From Rhodobacterales bacterium HKCCA1288 (GTDB lineage: Bacteria; Pseudomonadota; Alphaproteobacteria; Rhodobacterales; Rhodobacteraceae): DNA of 64,000 bases. Shown piece by piece: positions 17,222-26,442 of the stretch (its first letter is position 1; each line of letters begins with the position of its first letter). Both the position numbers and the translations under genes were made by a program. The stretch spans positions 434,001 to 498,000 of the forward strand of contig CP065161.1 of the NCBI GenBank assembly GCA_015693905.1, read 5' to 3'. Below the pieces are notes generated by a model. It was not told the origin of the DNA and did no database searches. It saw nothing but the letters and a program-made list of their open reading frames with translations.

Positions 17222-18214
17222 GTGACCCAGACCCTCACCCACAATGCCCGCCTCAGCGTGGCGCCCATGATGGATTGGACGGATCGGCATTGTCGTTATT
17301 TCCATCGTCTGATGTCGCGTCACGCTTTGCTTTATACCGAAATGGTGACCTCCGCCGCTTTGGTGAATGGGGAGGCTGCACGGCATTTGACCTATGATGC
17401 GGCCGAGCATCCCGTTGCGCTGCAATTGGGGGGCTCTGATCCTTCTGAATTGGCGCAGGCGGTGAAAATTGCTGCGCCCTATGGGTATGATGAGATCAAT
17501 CTCAATGTGGGGTGCCCGTCTGATCGGGTGCAATCAGGGTGTTTTGGGGCGGTTTTGATGAAGACCCCACAGCTTGTTGCGGATTGCGTGCGGGCCATGC
17601 AGGATGCTGCGACTGTCGAGGTGACTGTGAAATGCCGCATCGGGGTGGATGATCAAAACCCCGCCGAAATTTTGCCCGCATTTTTGAAACAGATGGCAGA
17701 GGCAGGGGTCAGGCGTCTGACAATTCATGCACGCAAAGCGTGGCTTGAGGGGCTAAGCCCCAAGGAAAACCGCACCATCCCGCCGCTTGATTACGCCTTG
17801 GTGCGGCGCATGAAGGAAGAATTTCCGAACCTGCATCTATCAATCAATGGCGGTGTTGAGGATCTAGACGCGGTCGCATCCCACCTTAGGGATGGTCTTG
17901 ATGGGGTGATGGTTGGGCGCGCGGCCTATCATAGCCCTTATGTGATCTTGGGCCACGCGGATGCAGTGGTTTTTGATGACCCGCGCACAGTGCTGTCGGC
18001 GCATGAGGTGGCCGAGGCGATGATCCCCTATGCCGAGCGTCATATCGCGCAAGGCGGGCGGTTGCATCATGTGACGCGTCATATTTTGGGGCTATTTGCG
18101 GGGCAGCCTGGCGCGCGCGCATGGCGGCGTATTTTGTCGACCGAGGCACAAACAGCCGATGCAAGCCCCAAGGTGATTGCGCGCGCGATGCAGATGATGC
18201 GTGAGCCTGCCTAG
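17222..18214 (+). CDS. dusA: tRNA-dihydrouridine(20/20a) synthase DusA
   Basis: A 330-residue FMN enzyme that reduces uridine in the tRNA D-loop. Hallmarks are LSVAPMMDWTDRHCRYFHRL at the N-terminus, LQLGGSDPSELAQAV, the catalytic-cysteine motif NLNVGCPSDRVQSGCFGAVL near residue 90, VTVKCRIGVDD, and the FMN-phosphate block GVMVGRAAYHSPY. It appears to start at GTG (17222), because the family N-terminus needs residues before MMDWTDRHCR and no in-frame ATG is available there. Its end overlaps the convergent DUF1289 gene by four bases. Confidence 0.94.
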   Translation: MTQTLTHNARLSVAPMMDWTDRHCRYFHRLMSRHALLYTEMVTSAALVNGEAARHLTYDAAEHPVALQLGGSDPSELAQAVKIAAPYGYDEINLNVGCPSDRVQSGCFGAVLMKTPQLVADCVRAMQDAATVEVTVKCRIGVDDQNPAEILPAFLKQMAEAGVRRLTIHARKAWLEGLSPKENRTIPPLDYALVRRMKEEFPNLHLSINGGVEDLDAVASHLRDGLDGVMVGRAAYHSPYVILGHADAVVFDDPRTVLSAHEVAEAMIPYAERHIAQGGRLHHVTRHILGLFAGQPGARAWRRILSTEAQTADASPKVIARAMQMMREPA

Positions 18215-18441
18215 CTCTGCACCCGTGCCGCGCGCCCGCCACGGCGCTTGCTCAAAAGATTTGCGCGGCTTGGCAGGGCTTTCATGATGTCCGCGCGTTC
18301 TTCGGGTGACTTGCGGCCCCATGTGCTGATTTCATCAATCGTGCGATAGCATCCTGTGCAAATCCGTTCGGTCGGATGAACAAGGCAGATTTTTATGCAA
18401 GGCGAAGCGATTTCTTCGCGCGACCAAACCTCATCCACCAT
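18211..18441 (-). CDS. DUF1289 domain-containing protein
   Basis: A 76-residue small protein with the DUF1289 (YdhL-like) cysteine pattern: SPCIKICLVH followed by ERICTGCYRTIDEISTW, i.e. four cysteines that could bind a metal or cluster. The C-terminal third is basic. No function is established for the family. It is the last gene of the ccmI-ruvX unit, 14 bases after the ruvX stop. Confidence 0.85.
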   Translation of the reverse strand: MVDEVWSREEIASPCIKICLVHPTERICTGCYRTIDEISTWGRKSPEERADIMKALPSRANLLSKRRGGRAARVQS

Positions 18442-18455
18442 TGCCTGCCCTGCCT

Positions 18456-18947
18456 CTATTCTGCGCTGCGGATTACCCGCATGCGATCCAGTGATCCTTG
18501 CAATATATAGCTTGCGGCGACCGCATCAATCACCTCGGCGCGACGTTTTCGGGACGTATCCGCCTCTAAAAGCGCCCTTTCTGCGGCCACAGTGGATAAT
18601 CTTTCATCCCAAAACGCGGCGGGCAAATGCGACAGCCCCTCAAATCGGCCGATATTGCGCAAAAAAGCGCGGGTTGATTGGGCGCGGGGGCCTTCGCTGC
18701 CATCCATATTGCGGGGCAGGCCAAGGATGAGGCCGCGAATATCGCGTGCCGCCACCAGTTTCGCCAATTCTGCGGCGTCTTGGGTGAATTTCTCGCGCTT
18801 GATTGTGACCAACGGGGTTGCAACGCTTTGGAACAAATCGCTGATGGCAATGCCAATGGTTTTGGTGCCAAAATCCAAACCCAAAATCGCGGCAGGCGGC
18901 GGGGTGGCCGCTGCAAAGTCGTGAAGGTCGACAAAACCCTCGGTCAT
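18456..18947 (-). CDS. ruvX: Putative pre-16S rRNA nuclease / Holliday junction resolvase RuvX (YqgF)
   Basis: A 163-residue RNase H-fold nuclease. Motifs ILGLDFGTKTIGIAISD (first catalytic Asp), GLILGLPRNMDGSEGPRA and FWDERLSTVAAER (second acidic site), plus IDAVAASYILQGSLDR at the end, are the YqgF pattern. The family matures the 5' end of 16S rRNA in E. coli. The start overlaps the ccmI stop by four bases. Confidence 0.92.
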   Translation of the reverse strand: MTEGFVDLHDFAAATPPPAAILGLDFGTKTIGIAISDLFQSVATPLVTIKREKFTQDAAELAKLVAARDIRGLILGLPRNMDGSEGPRAQSTRAFLRNIGRFEGLSHLPAAFWDERLSTVAAERALLEADTSRKRRAEVIDAVAASYILQGSLDRMRVIRSAE

Positions 18948-20191
18948 TGGGGCAGGCCTGCCTCGGCATTGTCGAGCACTGCCGCAGCGCCGTCTTGGCC
19001 CGCAAAATTTGCGCGCGCCTCAGCCAGAATTGTGCGCGCCTCATCAAGGCGGCCCAGAACCCCCAAGGCCGTAATCAGCTGTGCATATTCTTCAACAGTG
19101 CCACCCTCATTGGCCAAACGGGCCGATAAATTGCCAATCATGCCTTCAATCATTGCAGCGCGATCTTCGGCGCTCATTTGACCTGCGGCTTCCATTTGCG
19201 CGGCATCGGGGCCGCGAAGAGGGGCGTCTTCACGGCGGGGTTGAGGCAGGTCATCCACATTGATGGGATCACCCGCAAGAAAGGCCACTTCTTCAATCTG
19301 CAAGCGGATGGGTTCAAGCCATGGCGCATCAGGCGTGCTTTCGGCCAAAAGAGTGCGCCAGATTGTATAAGCCAGATCAGGGCGCCCCCCTTGGGCATAC
19401 ATGAGGCCCATGTAATAGCGCGCGGTTCCATTGCGCGGCTCTTGCGCGATGGTGTCGGTCAACACGGCCTCAGCCTCGGGTGAAACATACCCGCCCGCCG
19501 CCAAAATCATCATTTCGGCCAGATTGGCCCTTGCGGCCACACCCTCGGGGGTTTCTGGGGCAAGCAGGCCGACAAGCTGTTCTTGCGCGGCAACGGCAGC
19601 CTCGAAATTGCCAAGGCGCAACTCGTTTTCCGCCAAGAGGCGCCATCCTGTTGGATCATCGCGCCGCTCGGCCATTATCGCGCGCAAACGTTCAACCAAG
19701 GCCTCAAGTTCTGGGTTTTCGGGGATGGCAGGGCGGGCCGACACCGAAGCCTCGGCCACCGCCTCGGCCTGTGAGGGGCGGGTGGCGCGATTTTCTTCAA
19801 TCCGTTCAATGCGGGTTGCAATCGGCATATCTGGATAATTGGGCACCCCCAATTGCGCATAGACCAAAACCGCAAGGGCCAATGTCGCAACCAAACCCAC
19901 AGGGATCAAAACCTTGCCATTGGCGAGGCCCGTTCCCGCCTCTTGGGCCGCTTGCAGGGCGCGATCTGCCTCAATCAGGCGGCGTGAAACTTCGGCGCGG
20001 GCGCGTTCTGCATCTTGCGGCGATAGCACGCCACGCGCTTCATCGCGCTCAAGTTCCTGCAATTGGTCGCGATAGACCTGCACATCATAGGCTTCGGTTG
20101 GGGTTGTCGCGGATACGCCGCGCAGAAAAGCACGCAGCAAAATCAAGATAGCTGCCACAGAAATTGCAGCAGTTGCGATCCAGAAAACCAT
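18944..20191 (-). CDS. ccmI: c-type cytochrome biogenesis protein CcmI
   Basis: A 415-residue membrane protein that presents apocytochrome c to the haem lyase complex. Visible are an N-terminal membrane helix (VFWIATAAISVAAILILL), a short segment YDVQVYRDQLQELERDEARG typical of CcmI, and a second helix near residue 100 (VLIPVGLVATLALAVLVYAQ). A periplasmic TPR-like domain runs from about residue 150 onward. The start at 20191 begins directly at the first helix and has GGGAGA upstream; the open frame extends further but reads as non-family sequence. Other ccm genes are not in the window. Confidence 0.88.
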   Translation of the reverse strand: MVFWIATAAISVAAILILLRAFLRGVSATTPTEAYDVQVYRDQLQELERDEARGVLSPQDAERARAEVSRRLIEADRALQAAQEAGTGLANGKVLIPVGLVATLALAVLVYAQLGVPNYPDMPIATRIERIEENRATRPSQAEAVAEASVSARPAIPENPELEALVERLRAIMAERRDDPTGWRLLAENELRLGNFEAAVAAQEQLVGLLAPETPEGVAARANLAEMMILAAGGYVSPEAEAVLTDTIAQEPRNGTARYYMGLMYAQGGRPDLAYTIWRTLLAESTPDAPWLEPIRLQIEEVAFLAGDPINVDDLPQPRREDAPLRGPDAAQMEAAGQMSAEDRAAMIEGMIGNLSARLANEGGTVEEYAQLITALGVLGRLDEARTILAEARANFAGQDGAAAVLDNAEAGLPQ

Positions 20192-20345
20192 CAAGCCTAT
20201 TCTCCCGCGAATGTCGTCTTGGCTCAGATGTAAGCCCTTGGCCCGCAGATCAAAAGCATAATCGTGACACAAAGCCGCGACCATCTTGCGCAGGCCCGCA
20301 AAGCGCGGCAAGAAATGCAGGAATTGCGTTTTGCATCTGGTCGTT

Positions 20346-20357
20346 TTTGCGCGCAAA
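20346..20357. promoter_or_regulatory. Palindrome in the ccmI-soxB divergent region
   Basis: TTTGCGCGCAAA is a perfect 12-base palindrome about 75 bases upstream of the soxB start, in a 240-base divergent region. Two further partial copies of the half site (TTGCG and TTTTGCAT) occur just upstream. It is a candidate operator for the sarcosine oxidase operon; the regulator is not identified. Confidence 0.3.
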
Positions 20358-20431
20358 TATGCCGCCCGCAGTATCCTTTTGCGTCCCGAACAGGGCCAAA
20401 CAGGGGCAAGTTTTCAGGAGTGTCTTTCGCC

Positions 20432-21676
20432 ATGCGCCACTATTCTGTCTTTGCCATCGTCAAAGAGGCATTGGGATATCACCAAGGTTGGGAGCGCGCG
20501 TGGCGCAACCCAACACCAAAGGCCCAGTATGACGCGATCATCATTGGCGCAGGCGGCCATGGTTTGGCCACGGCCTATTACTTGGGTAAGAATTTTGGCA
20601 TCACCAATGTAGCGGTGATTGAAAAGGGCTGGCTTGGCGGCGGGAACACGGGGCGCAACACCACGATCATTCGCTCGAACTATCTCCAAGACCCATCTGC
20701 CGCGATCTATGAGAAATCGCGCAGCCTTTATGAAACCCTGAGCCAAGATTTGAACTATAACATCATGTTCAGCCCGCGTGGCGTGATCATGTTGGCGCAG
20801 ACCGAGCATGAAAAGCGCGGCTATTTGCGCACGGCACACGCAAATTCGCTGCAGGGCGTTGAGACACGCTTCATCACCCCGCGCGAGGTCAAAGAACTTT
20901 GCCCGATCATCCATCTTGAGGGGCCGCGTTATCCTGTTTTGGGCGGTCTGTGGCAGGCGCGCGGCGGCACGGCGCGCCACGATGCGGTGGCTTGGGGCTA
21001 TGCGCGGGCCTGTTCCGCGATGGGGATGGACATCATCCAACAATGCGAGGTCACAGCCATCCACCGTGAAAATGGCGCGGTCAGCGCGATTGAAACCACC
21101 AAGGGCCGCATTGGGTGCAATAAATTGGGCATCGTGGTGGCGGGTCATTCCAGCCATGTGGCCGACATGGCAGGCTTCCGTCTGCCCATTGAATCGGTTG
21201 CGCTGCAGGCGCTGGTGTCTGAACCTATTAAGCCCTGCATGGATGTGGTGGTTATGGCCAATACGGTGCATGGCTATATGAGCCAATCTGACAAAGGTGA
21301 AATGGTCATTGGCGGTGGTGCGGATGGCTATAACAACTACACACAACGCGGCTCTTTCCAGCATATCGAGGAAACAGTGCGCGCCTTGGTCGAGACATTC
21401 CCGATGATTTCGCGGCTTAAGATGCTGCGCCAATGGGGGGGGATTGTTGATATGACGGGGGATCGTTCCCCGATTATCTCGAAAACCCCTGTTGAGAATT
21501 GCTTCATCAACTGCGGTTGGGGCACAGGCGGGTTCAAGGCTATCCCCGGATCAGGTTGGGCGATGGCGGAACTTATGGCCAAAGGGCATTCACCCTTGGC
21601 CGATGAGTTCGGCTTAAACCGCTTCCGCGAGGGCCGCTTCATTGATGAAAGCGTGGCCGCAGGGGTGGCGCATTGA
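20432..21676 (+). CDS. soxB: Sarcosine oxidase subunit beta
   Basis: A 414-residue flavoprotein subunit of heterotetrameric sarcosine oxidase, which demethylates sarcosine to glycine and passes the carbon to tetrahydrofolate. It begins with the family-typical MRHYSVFAIVKEALGYHQGW. The FAD fold follows as IIIGAGGHGLATAYYLGKN, then GWLGGGNTGRNTTIIRSNY and the C-terminal NCGWGTGGFKAIPGSGW. The start at 20432 has AGGAG 11 bases upstream. The operon order B-D-A-G matches other alphaproteobacteria. Confidence 0.96.
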   Translation: MRHYSVFAIVKEALGYHQGWERAWRNPTPKAQYDAIIIGAGGHGLATAYYLGKNFGITNVAVIEKGWLGGGNTGRNTTIIRSNYLQDPSAAIYEKSRSLYETLSQDLNYNIMFSPRGVIMLAQTEHEKRGYLRTAHANSLQGVETRFITPREVKELCPIIHLEGPRYPVLGGLWQARGGTARHDAVAWGYARACSAMGMDIIQQCEVTAIHRENGAVSAIETTKGRIGCNKLGIVVAGHSSHVADMAGFRLPIESVALQALVSEPIKPCMDVVVMANTVHGYMSQSDKGEMVIGGGADGYNNYTQRGSFQHIEETVRALVETFPMISRLKMLRQWGGIVDMTGDRSPIISKTPVENCFINCGWGTGGFKAIPGSGWAMAELMAKGHSPLADEFGLNRFREGRFIDESVAAGVAH

Positions 21677-21719
21677 TGCCTGCCTTGATGTTTAAGATTT
21701 ACCAAAGCGAGGTTCAGCT

Positions 21720-22040
21720 ATGCTGCTTTTGACCTGCCCTTATTGCGGTGTCTCCGCCGATGAGACTGAACTTTCCCCAGGCGGTGAGGCGCATCTCAAA
21801 CGCTTTGGCCCAGGATCTTCGGATGAGGATTTTGAAGGCTATTTGTTCATGCGGCACAACCAAAAGGGCGTGCATTTTGAACGTTGGCGGCACACATATG
21901 GCTGTGGCAAATGGTTCTTGGCGGCGCGCTGCACCGCGACCCTAGAGGTGTTTGGAACCTATAGCGCACAAACGCCCGAACCCCCCAAAGAGATTATTGC
22001 AAAGATACAGGCAAAACGCCCTGATTGGAGCCTGACATGA
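21720..22040 (+). CDS. soxD: Sarcosine oxidase subunit delta
   Basis: A 106-residue zinc-binding subunit. It opens MLLLTCPYCGVSADETELSP (CPYCG) and carries the diagnostic FMRHNQKGVHFERWRHTYGC with the second cysteine/histidine ligands. The length is normal for the family. Its stop overlaps the soxA start in an ATGA arrangement. Confidence 0.96.
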   Translation: MLLLTCPYCGVSADETELSPGGEAHLKRFGPGSSDEDFEGYLFMRHNQKGVHFERWRHTYGCGKWFLAARCTATLEVFGTYSAQTPEPPKEIIAKIQAKRPDWSLT

Positions 22041-25039
22041 GCCATCGTTTGCCTCAAGGCGGCCGTCTGATCGACAAGGCCCGCACGGTTTCTTTTGAAT
22101 TTAACGGCCAGAAAATGCGCGGGCTTGCGGGCGATACGCTGGCCTCTGCGCTTTTGGCGGAAGATCAGATGTTGGTGGGCCGCTCGTTCAAATATCACCG
22201 CCCGCGTGGCATTGTGGCCTCGGGCGCGGAAGAACCAAACGCGCTTGTTGGTTTGGGCCGTGATGCGCGGTTTGAGCCGAACCAACGCGTGACCACCACC
22301 GAATTGTTCGAAGGACTTGAGGCGCAAAGCCAAAACCACTGGCCGAGCCTTGAGAACGATATCGGCGTGGTGAACAATTACCTCGCGCGGTTCTTGCCTG
22401 CGGGCTTTTATTACAAGACATTCATTCACCCGCGCCCGTTTTGGAAACATGTGTTTGAACCCATTATCCGTCAATCCGCGGGTTTGGGCAAAGCCCCCAA
22501 AGATCGCGATGCAGATCGTTACGAGCATTTCTACGCCCATGTTGATCTGCTGATTATCGGCGGCGGTATTGCAGGGCTTCAGGCTGCGTTGGACGCAGGC
22601 AAGCAAGGCAAGCGGGTGCTTTTGGTTGAACAAACCGCCCATTGGGGTGGCCGTGCCCCTGTCGATGGGATCGAATTGGGCGGTAAATCTGCGGATGAAT
22701 GGATCACCGCAACATTGACCGCCCTTGGTAAGATGAAGAATGTCACCTTGCGCACCCGCACAATGGGGGCAGGGGTCTATGATCACGGCTATGCCTTGGC
22801 CTATGAGCGCGTGACGGATCACGCGCCGAGCCTTGATGCCCCCCGTCATCGCTTGTGGCGTATTCGCGCCGCACGCATCATCACCGCGACAGGTGCAATC
22901 GAGCGCCCGCTGTCTTTTGCAGGCAATGATATTCCAGGCGTGATGTTGGCCAGCGCCCTGCGCGATTACATCGTCAATTATGGCGTGGCTGCGGGCAAGC
23001 GTATCGTGATTGCCACCAATAATGATGATGGCTATCGCAGTGCTTTGGTCGCCAAAGAGGCGGGTCTTGAGGTTGCAGCCGTTATCGACCCACGCCCCGA
23101 TGCGACAGGCGATTTGATTGAAGCCGCCCGTTCTGCGGGGATTGCGATCAAGCAGGGGATGGCCATTGCAGAGGCGCAAGGGGGCAAGCGTGTCACGGGC
23201 GTGGAAATCTGCGCGCAAGACAGCGATGGCAGCACGGGCGAGGTCATCGCCTGTGATGCGGTCGGCATGTCGGGCGGATGGTCGCCTGTGGTGCATCTGT
23301 GGTCACATTGCGGTGGCAAGCTGATTTGGGATGAGGCACAGGCCTGTTTCCGACCCGATCCCGCCCGCCCGCCGCTCAGCCATGATGGCGAAGGGTTTGT
23401 TTTCGTTGCGGGGGCGGCAGACGGGCATTCCACCGCAGCTGCGTCTTTGAAATCCGCGCAGGCGGCTGTTGCGGCCGCCACGGGCCAAGCGGTGAAATCG
23501 CGCCTGCCTAAAGTGGTGGAGCCTGAATTGGGGGCCTTGGCCCCGATTTGGATCATGCCCGCCCGCGCACCCATTCAGAAACGCGCAAAAATGTGGCTTG
23601 ATTTCCAAAACGATGTGAAAGTGTCTGACGTTCAGTTGGCCGCGCGCGAGGGTTATGAAAGCGTTGAGCATACCAAACGCTATACCACATTGGGCATGGC
23701 AACCGATCAAGGAAAGCTAAGCAATATCAATGGCCTTGCGGTGCTTGCTGATGCACTTCAGGCGCAAATCCCTGCTGTGGGAACCACCACATTCCGCCCA
23801 CCCTATACGCCCATTTCCATGGGGGCCATCGCAGGCGAGGCGCGTGGTGCGGTGTTCCAACCGCTGCGCCGCACCCCGATCTTTGACTGGCACGTTGAAC
23901 ATGGCGCCGATTTTGAGCCTGTGGGTCAGTGGCGGCGCCCCTATTGCTATCCACGGGCGGGCGAAGATCGCCACGCAGCCGTGACCCGCGAGATCAATGC
24001 CACCCGCGGCTCGCTTGGTCTGCTTGATGCATCGACCTTGGGCAAGATCATCGTCAAAGGGCCTGATGCGGGGCGGTTCATGGATATGCTCTACACCAAT
24101 ATGATGAGCACCCTGAAACCGGGCCGCTGCCGCTATGGTCTTATGTGCAATGAGAACGGCTTTTTGATGGATGACGGCGTTGTGGCCCGTCTCGATGAAG
24201 AGACGTTCCTCGTGCATACCACCACAGGCGGGGCTGATCACATCCACGCGCATATGGAAGATTGGCTGCAATGCGAATGGTGGGACTTTAAGGTATACAC
24301 GGCCAATGTGACCGAAAGATGGGCACAGGTGGCCGTGGTTGGCCCAAATGCGCGCAAGCTGTTGGAAAAGCTCGGCTCTGATACGGATTTGTCGGCAGAA
24401 GCCTTGCCCTTTATGGCGTGGACAGATGCGAAAATCGGCGGGTTTGAGGCGCGGGTGTTCCGTATTTCCTTCTCGGGTGAGCTGTCCTTTGAAATCGCTG
24501 TCCCTGGAAGTCAGGGATTGGATTTCTGGAAAAGCCTGATTGAGGCGGGCGCAGAATGGAACATCACCCCCTATGGCACCGAAGGGCTGCATGTCATGCG
24601 GGCCGAAAAGGGCTTTATCATGATCGGGGATGAAACCGATGGCACGGTCATCCCACAGGATTTGGGCCTTGATTGGGCGATTTCCAAAAAGAAAGAGGAT
24701 TATTTGGGCAAACGCGCACAGGCGCGGAGTTTCATGGATAATCCCGATCGGTGGAAATTGGTCGGTCTTGAGACGCTGGATGGTGGGGTTCTGCCAGATG
24801 GTGCCTATGTGATCCGCGCAGGCAAAAACGCCAATGGTCAGAACAATGTCCAAGGGCGGGTGACATCGACCTATTATTCACCAACCCTAAAACGCGGGAT
24901 CGCAATGGCGCTGATCCATAATGGCCCTGATCGCATGGGCGAAGTGGTGAATCTCACCGATGGTAAGGGTGGTCAGATCAAGGCACGGATTTGTTCGACC
25001 ATCTTCTTTGATCCCGAGGGGGAGAAGCAAAATGTCTGA
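22037..25039 (+). CDS. soxA: Sarcosine oxidase subunit alpha
   Basis: A 1000-residue subunit with three parts. An N-terminal 2Fe-2S-like fold domain (FEFNGQKMRGLAGDTLASAL, then SFKYHRPRGIVASGAEEPNA) lacks cluster cysteines, as usual in this family. A central NAD-binding flavoprotein domain (DLLIIGGGIAGLQAALDAGK) follows. A C-terminal aminomethyltransferase (GcvT-like) domain starts near residue 610 and binds tetrahydrofolate. The start at 22037 overlaps the soxD stop by four bases, and the end overlaps soxG by eight. Long antisense frames here are shadows of this gene. Confidence 0.96.
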   Translation: MSHRLPQGGRLIDKARTVSFEFNGQKMRGLAGDTLASALLAEDQMLVGRSFKYHRPRGIVASGAEEPNALVGLGRDARFEPNQRVTTTELFEGLEAQSQNHWPSLENDIGVVNNYLARFLPAGFYYKTFIHPRPFWKHVFEPIIRQSAGLGKAPKDRDADRYEHFYAHVDLLIIGGGIAGLQAALDAGKQGKRVLLVEQTAHWGGRAPVDGIELGGKSADEWITATLTALGKMKNVTLRTRTMGAGVYDHGYALAYERVTDHAPSLDAPRHRLWRIRAARIITATGAIERPLSFAGNDIPGVMLASALRDYIVNYGVAAGKRIVIATNNDDGYRSALVAKEAGLEVAAVIDPRPDATGDLIEAARSAGIAIKQGMAIAEAQGGKRVTGVEICAQDSDGSTGEVIACDAVGMSGGWSPVVHLWSHCGGKLIWDEAQACFRPDPARPPLSHDGEGFVFVAGAADGHSTAAASLKSAQAAVAAATGQAVKSRLPKVVEPELGALAPIWIMPARAPIQKRAKMWLDFQNDVKVSDVQLAAREGYESVEHTKRYTTLGMATDQGKLSNINGLAVLADALQAQIPAVGTTTFRPPYTPISMGAIAGEARGAVFQPLRRTPIFDWHVEHGADFEPVGQWRRPYCYPRAGEDRHAAVTREINATRGSLGLLDASTLGKIIVKGPDAGRFMDMLYTNMMSTLKPGRCRYGLMCNENGFLMDDGVVARLDEETFLVHTTTGGADHIHAHMEDWLQCEWWDFKVYTANVTERWAQVAVVGPNARKLLEKLGSDTDLSAEALPFMAWTDAKIGGFEARVFRISFSGELSFEIAVPGSQGLDFWKSLIEAGAEWNITPYGTEGLHVMRAEKGFIMIGDETDGTVIPQDLGLDWAISKKKEDYLGKRAQARSFMDNPDRWKLVGLETLDGGVLPDGAYVIRAGKNANGQNNVQGRVTSTYYSPTLKRGIAMALIHNGPDRMGEVVNLTDGKGGQIKARICSTIFFDPEGEKQNV

Positions 25040-25589
25040 TCTCAGCACCCTAACACCTTATGTCAGCGTCAGCGAACTGCCGCTGCAAGGGATGATCACC
25101 TTGCGCGCAGATCTGTCCCAGAAAACAGTGGCGACAGCGGTCAAGGCCATCACAGGCCTTGCCATGCCCGCCCCGCGCGCAATCCTTGAGAAGGGTGCCT
25201 ATGGGGTCGCATGGATGTCACATGACGAGGTGATGATCCTCTGCCCCTATGCGGAATGCGCGGCCCATGTCGCCACCTTGGACAAGAAATTGGCCAAGCT
25301 GCATCATTTGGCGCTGGATATGTCTGATGCGCGCGCGGTGTTTGAGATCACCGCACCCACAGCGGGCGCATTGCGCGATTGTTTGGCCAAATTGATGCCC
25401 GCAGATTTTCATCCCGACAGTTTTGGGGTCGGTGAATTGCGCCGCAGTCGCGTGGCACAGGCCGCTGCCGCAGTTTGGCTAACCGATCCAAAAACAGCAC
25501 GGCTTTTTGCGTTTCGTTCGGTCAAGCAATACGTCCATGACCTGCTGCGCGTCTCTGGCGCAAAAGGCGGCGAGGTGGGGTATTTCTGA
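25032..25589 (+). CDS. soxG: Sarcosine oxidase subunit gamma
   Basis: A 185-residue subunit with a GcvT-like fold. It overlaps the soxA stop by eight bases and is preceded by GGGGGAGAAG within soxA. Recognisable stretches are LSQKTVATAVKAITGLAMP, MSHDEVMILCPYA and the C-terminal FRSVKQYVHDLLRVSGAKGG, typical of SoxG. It completes the alpha-beta-gamma-delta set. Confidence 0.93.
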   Translation: MSDLSTLTPYVSVSELPLQGMITLRADLSQKTVATAVKAITGLAMPAPRAILEKGAYGVAWMSHDEVMILCPYAECAAHVATLDKKLAKLHHLALDMSDARAVFEITAPTAGALRDCLAKLMPADFHPDSFGVGELRRSRVAQAAAAVWLTDPKTARLFAFRSVKQYVHDLLRVSGAKGGEVGYF

Positions 25590-25600
25590 TCTGCCCCCCC

Positions 25601-25629
25601 TTGACCTTTGGGGGCGATGCCCTCCATCT
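25601..25629 (+). promoter_or_regulatory. Candidate sodB promoter
   Basis: TTGACC preceded by a run of seven C residues forms a good -35 element, 17 bases before a weak CCATCT -10-like hexamer, about 42 bases upstream of the sodB start. The same CCCCCTTGACCT string precedes rarD at 26375-26386, which supports a shared promoter style. The C-run also pairs with GGGGG at 25610-25614. Confidence 0.35.
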
Positions 25630-25670
25630 GTGGTCTAGAAATTGAAACCGCGAGACGAGGGGATAAACCC

Positions 25671-26273
25671 ATGGCTTTTACACTTCCTGACCTGCCCTAT
25701 GCCCATGATGCGCTTGCCGCAAAGGGGATGTCGGCCGAGACATTGGAATTCCACCACGACCTGCACCACAAGGCCTATGTCGATAATGGCAATAAGCTGA
25801 TTGCAGGCACCGAATGGGAAGGCAAATCTGTTGAAGAAATCATCACAGGCACCTATCAGGCAGGCGCTGTGGCCCAAAACGGCATCTTCAATAATGCAAG
25901 CCAGCATTGGAACCATGTGCAGTTCTGGGAAATGATGGGGCCGGGGTCATCGGCCATGCCATCGGAATTGGAAAAGGCACTGGTTGACAGCTTTGGCTCG
26001 GTTGATCAGTTCAAGGCTGATTTCGCCGCCGCAGGCGCGGGTCAGTTTGGCGCGGGCTGGTGCTGGTTGGTGCAGGACAAAGACGGCAGCCTCAAGGTCA
26101 CCAAGACCGAAAACGGCGTGAACCCGCTCTGCTTTGGTCAAACAGCCCTTCTGGGCTGTGATGTGTGGGAACATTCTTATTACATCGACTACCGCAACAA
26201 GCGCCCTGCCTATTTGGACAATTTCCTGAACAACCTCGTGAATTGGGAAAACGTGGCTTCGCGGATGAAGTGA
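25671..26273 (+). CDS. sodB: Superoxide dismutase (Fe/Mn type)
   Basis: A 200-residue enzyme that dismutes superoxide. The four metal ligands are in LEFHHDLHHKAYV (His), NASQHWNHVQFW (His), and DVWEHSYYIDYRNKRPAYL (Asp and His). The QFGAGWCWLV region favours iron or cambialistic use, though metal choice is uncertain from sequence. No signal peptide is present, so it is cytoplasmic. The start at 25671 follows AGGGGATAAACCC. Location behind sarcosine oxidase, a hydrogen peroxide producer, is suggestive, but a separate promoter seems present. Confidence 0.95.
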   Translation: MAFTLPDLPYAHDALAAKGMSAETLEFHHDLHHKAYVDNGNKLIAGTEWEGKSVEEIITGTYQAGAVAQNGIFNNASQHWNHVQFWEMMGPGSSAMPSELEKALVDSFGSVDQFKADFAAAGAGQFGAGWCWLVQDKDGSLKVTKTENGVNPLCFGQTALLGCDVWEHSYYIDYRNKRPAYLDNFLNNLVNWENVASRMK

Positions 26274-26300
26274 GGCAGTTCACGGCCTAAGACGAAACAG

Positions 26301-26329
26301 AACCCCTCGCGAAAGCGGGGGGTTTTTTG
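26301..26329 (+). terminator. Rho-independent terminator of sodB
   Basis: AACCCCTCGC and GCGGGGGGTT form a 10-base-pair stem (one G-T pair) around a GAAA tetraloop, followed by a T-run. It ends about 28-56 bases after the sodB stop and before the rarD promoter. Confidence 0.9.
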
Positions 26330-26379
26330 TTTCCCTTTGGATTTCAGGCGAAGGGGGAAATCTATCGCAAGTGCCCCCC

Positions 26380-26408
26380 TTGACCTCCCCCAAATTCCTC
26401 CCTCACAT
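26380..26408 (+). promoter_or_regulatory. Candidate rarD promoter
   Basis: TTGACC within a CCCCCTTGACCTCCCCC context, 17 bases before TCACAT, about 35 bases upstream of the rarD start and just past the sodB terminator. The -35 context is the same as that in front of sodB. Confidence 0.35.
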
Positions 26409-26442
26409 ACGGGCGCAACCACGGAACCGAAGGCGATGCTTC

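Noticed and set aside
20414-21433. Minus-strand open frame of 339 codons opposite soxB
   Set aside because: It is antisense to a well-supported gene and rich in His/Arg/Ala typical of shadow translations.
21959-23296. Long minus-strand open frame of 445 codons opposite soxA
   Set aside because: It is fully antisense to soxA, which has clear family motifs. The antisense product shows no recognisable domain and is a GC-rich shadow frame.
23717-24853. Minus-strand open frame of 378 codons opposite the GcvT-like half of soxA
   Set aside because: Same reasoning: it mirrors a conserved coding region and has no ribosome site or recognisable fold.
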